From a virus: DNA of 36,177 bases. Below are positions 35,152-36,177 of the stretch, piece after piece. The DNA is taken from the IMG/VR virus record IMGVR_UViG_3300044970_001833, positions 1 through 36,177 of that record. One strand, written 5' to 3'. Positions within the stretch are counted from its first letter, which is position 1. Each line of letters starts with the position of its first letter. The notes beneath the pieces were generated by a model. The model saw only the letters and a list, made by a program, of their open reading frames with translations. It was not told the DNA's origin and did no database searches. Position numbers and translations under genes: made by a program.

Positions 35152-35558
35152 AACTGTTTTAAGTCTATAATTTTGGTTACTGCTTCTATCGGTATATAAC
35201 TAGTAACATAATTGCCTGGATCTACATTTTTTAAATCGGGTAACTTACTTTTATCTATTACTACTACTATACCCTCACCTTTGTCTCTGTAATTGACCAA
35301 CGCAAACCTAGCTGCCAATTTAAAATCACTCGCTAGATAACTACCCACAATGTTTCGGGTATTTCCTTTACCTTTTGACGTAACTTTACCAGTACTCTTC
35401 AAAATATTATACTCTTTCTCAGACATCCCTCTATAAAGTTTAGTACTATCCGTAGGAATTTTATCTAACTCATCGGCGATATCTTGTAATTTTCCAGTTG
35501 GTTCCCATACTAGATAATCATATATGCTAGATTCGTATAATAAACTATATCTTTTCAT
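35148..35558 (-). CDS. Small ADP-ribosyltransferase-fold-like protein (tentative)
   Basis: A 136-residue protein. Several features recall mono-ADP-ribosyltransferases: LYRGMSEKEYNILKSTG at 41-57 ('Y-R-G' with R43 as NAD-binding arginine), then GSYLASDFKLAARFALVNYR at 72-91 ('S/T-x-D...A-x-x-x-A', as in the ART central strand and helix), IVVVIDKSKLPDL at 97-109, and a late glutamate in YIPIEAVTKI (E125). T4 itself injects and makes ARTs (Alt, ModA, ModB) that modify host RNA polymerase and ribosomal proteins. The match is by pattern only and the protein is small, so another fold is possible. TATTTATA lies 5 bases before the ATG (35564-35571). Confidence 0.5.
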   Translation of the reverse strand: MKRYSLLYESSIYDYLVWEPTGKLQDIADELDKIPTDSTKLYRGMSEKEYNILKSTGKVTSKGKGNTRNIVGSYLASDFKLAARFALVNYRDKGEGIVVVIDKSKLPDLKNVDPGNYVTSYIPIEAVTKIIDLKQL

Positions 35559-35563
35559 TGCTG

Positions 35564-35571
35564 TATAAATA
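35564..35571. promoter_or_regulatory. TATTTATA / TATAAATA between divergent genes
   Basis: Read leftward it is TATTTATA, 5 bases before the ATG at 35558. Read rightward it is TATAAATA, the T4 late core, 12 bases before the ATG at 35584. One octamer could therefore serve either gene; the two starts are only 25 bases apart. Confidence 0.45.
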
Positions 35572-35583
35572 TACTTATAGTTA

Positions 35584-35799
35584 ATGGAAGAGATTAATTT
35601 TCACCAAGTTAGTATAAACAATCACGATATAACAGTTTGGGCTAATAGATTTGTTGTACTAAGACATCCAGAAAAATGTGATCTATACGAGGATGATTGT
35701 TGTAGAGAACGAATCACGAAGTATTTAATTGAAGAAGGTTACATCAATGATAGTGGAGTGTTGATTATTGATAGCTACATTGATTTTGAACCAGAATAA
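35584..35799 (+). CDS. Small uncharacterised protein
   Basis: A 71-residue protein that I do not recognise (MEEINFHQVSINNHDITVWA, then FVVLRHPEKCDLYEDDCCRE, ending IDSYIDFEPE). It has three cysteines, a CC pair among them, and is acidic. It is the only reading frame in this gap on the plus strand and is divergent from the ART-like gene. Its stop codon is 2 bases from the 3' end of the convergent tmRNA. No terminator is visible between them. Confidence 0.6.
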   Translation: MEEINFHQVSINNHDITVWANRFVVLRHPEKCDLYEDDCCRERITKYLIEEGYINDSGVLIIDSYIDFEPE

Positions 35800-35801
35800 A
35801 A

Positions 35802-36177
35802 TGGTGGACGCGGGCGGAGTTGAACCGCCGTCTTTAACAGATAACTTACATCAGACTACACGCTTATATATTTTGAATTGTTAGGAAGTAATAATAAAAA
35901 ATATCTAAAAATATTACCCTTAAGATTTACTAATATCTCGACCATTTACGCAAATCAAATATTTGGTCCAGTCCAATAATTTACACTCAACACAACTATC
36001 AGACTTTATTGTATTGAATGTGCAACAACTTAGGCTGCAAGGGCTACTACTTCATCGTAAGAGAAGTCATAGCTAACTACGTTATCTTCAGCAGTTAATG
36101 TTTCGATAGGTGTATTAAAGAGGCCAACTATCATCCTCTACGTGCCTAACATACGTGTACTATTAAATCGATACCAG
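35802..36177 (-). ncRNA. ssrA: Transfer-messenger RNA (tmRNA), 3' end complete, about 10 nt of the 5' end outside the window
   Basis: tmRNA rescues ribosomes stalled on broken mRNA and tags the partial protein for proteolysis. The 3' end reads GGCGGTTCAACTCCGCC (a perfect T-arm with the tRNA-like TTCAA loop), then CGCGTCC-A-CCA, with encoded CCA. AAGCGTGTAG upstream matches the conserved AAGCAUGUAG near the end of E. coli tmRNA. At the other end CTGGTATCGAT is the D-loop-like start (E. coli CUGGAUUCGAC). A pseudoknot like PK1 follows: GAGG/CCTC and GATAG/CTATC interleaved. After 12 bases comes resume codon GCT (36090-36092) and an open frame of 20 codons ending in ALAA-TAA. The acceptor implies that the missing 5' end is close to GGRCGCG. 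It lies 2 bases from the convergent 71-residue gene. Confidence 0.95.
36030..36092 (-). other. tmRNA proteolysis-tag reading frame
   Basis: From GCT (36092) to the single TAA (36030-36032) the frame encodes AEDNVVSYDFSYDEVVALAA. The last residues, ALAA, are the classic degron end read by ClpXP-type proteases. The start is chosen from the PK1-to-resume distance (12 bases, against 11 in E. coli) and from TTAACT just before GCT, resembling the E. coli TAGTC element. An earlier in-frame start is less likely. Confidence 0.85.

Noticed and set aside
35802-35840. A tRNA gene ending in CCA
   Set aside because: The T-arm and CCA look like a tRNA, but no anticodon arm precedes them; the upstream D-loop, pseudoknot and ALAA tag frame show that it is a tmRNA.
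35802-36177. tmRNA 3' end as a prophage attachment site
   Set aside because: tmRNA genes are common integration sites, but there is no integrase, no repeated 3' end in the window, and the flanking genes are lytic T4-like.

Overview
The window is about 36 kb of AT-rich, gene-dense DNA from a large contractile-tailed phage of the T4-like (Tevenvirinae-related) type. This rests on recognisable T4-family proteins: baseplate wedge proteins gp25 and gp6, a gp5-like hub/spike protein, a gp55-like late sigma factor, gp47/gp46-type recombination nuclease and ATPase domains, a zinc-ribbon/Toprim primase and an RNase H-fold resolvase. PhoH and an Hsp20 chaperone are accessory genes common in T4-like phages of aquatic bacteria. 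No integrase, repressor or host housekeeping protein is seen. The host cannot be named. Most genes lack a clear Shine-Dalgarno sequence, although a few, such as hsp20 and the gp5-like gene, have one.

Layout, following transcription of the minus strand from right to left. At the far right is a phage-encoded tmRNA, complete except for about 10 nt, followed by a small ADP-ribosyltransferase-like protein and a coiled-coil protein. A plus-strand block (31890-34932) encodes a 901-residue membrane-associated protein with a collagen-like domain, and a small coiled-coil protein. Leftward from 31739 come small genes, phoH, three fibre-like proteins with related N-termini, hsp20, a membrane/coiled-coil protein, two small genes and the gp55-like sigma factor. 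Hairpin terminators separate these units.

From 23924 leftward lies a long, tightly packed structural operon: hub/spike, a glycine-zipper protein, gp25, gp6, a DNRLRE-like fibre protein, a 1499-residue baseplate/fibre protein and a series of receptor-binding candidates. The last includes an 887-residue protein with a seven-bladed FG-GAP propeller. The same strand continues into DNA-metabolism genes: resolvase, primase and a single-chain gp47-gp46 fusion. A glycosyltransferase gene is cut by the left edge.

The genes divide into late transcription (gp55-like), baseplate and fibre assembly, recombination and replication (47-46, primase, resolvase), and host takeover or protein quality control (tmRNA, Hsp20, PhoH, possible ADP-ribosylation). 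The most unusual observations are the tmRNA with a long acidic tag, the gp47-gp46 fusion, a recurrent TATTTATA motif a few bases upstream of the first genes of transcription units, a long inverted repeat that buries one start codon, and the propeller and collagen-bearing structural proteins.
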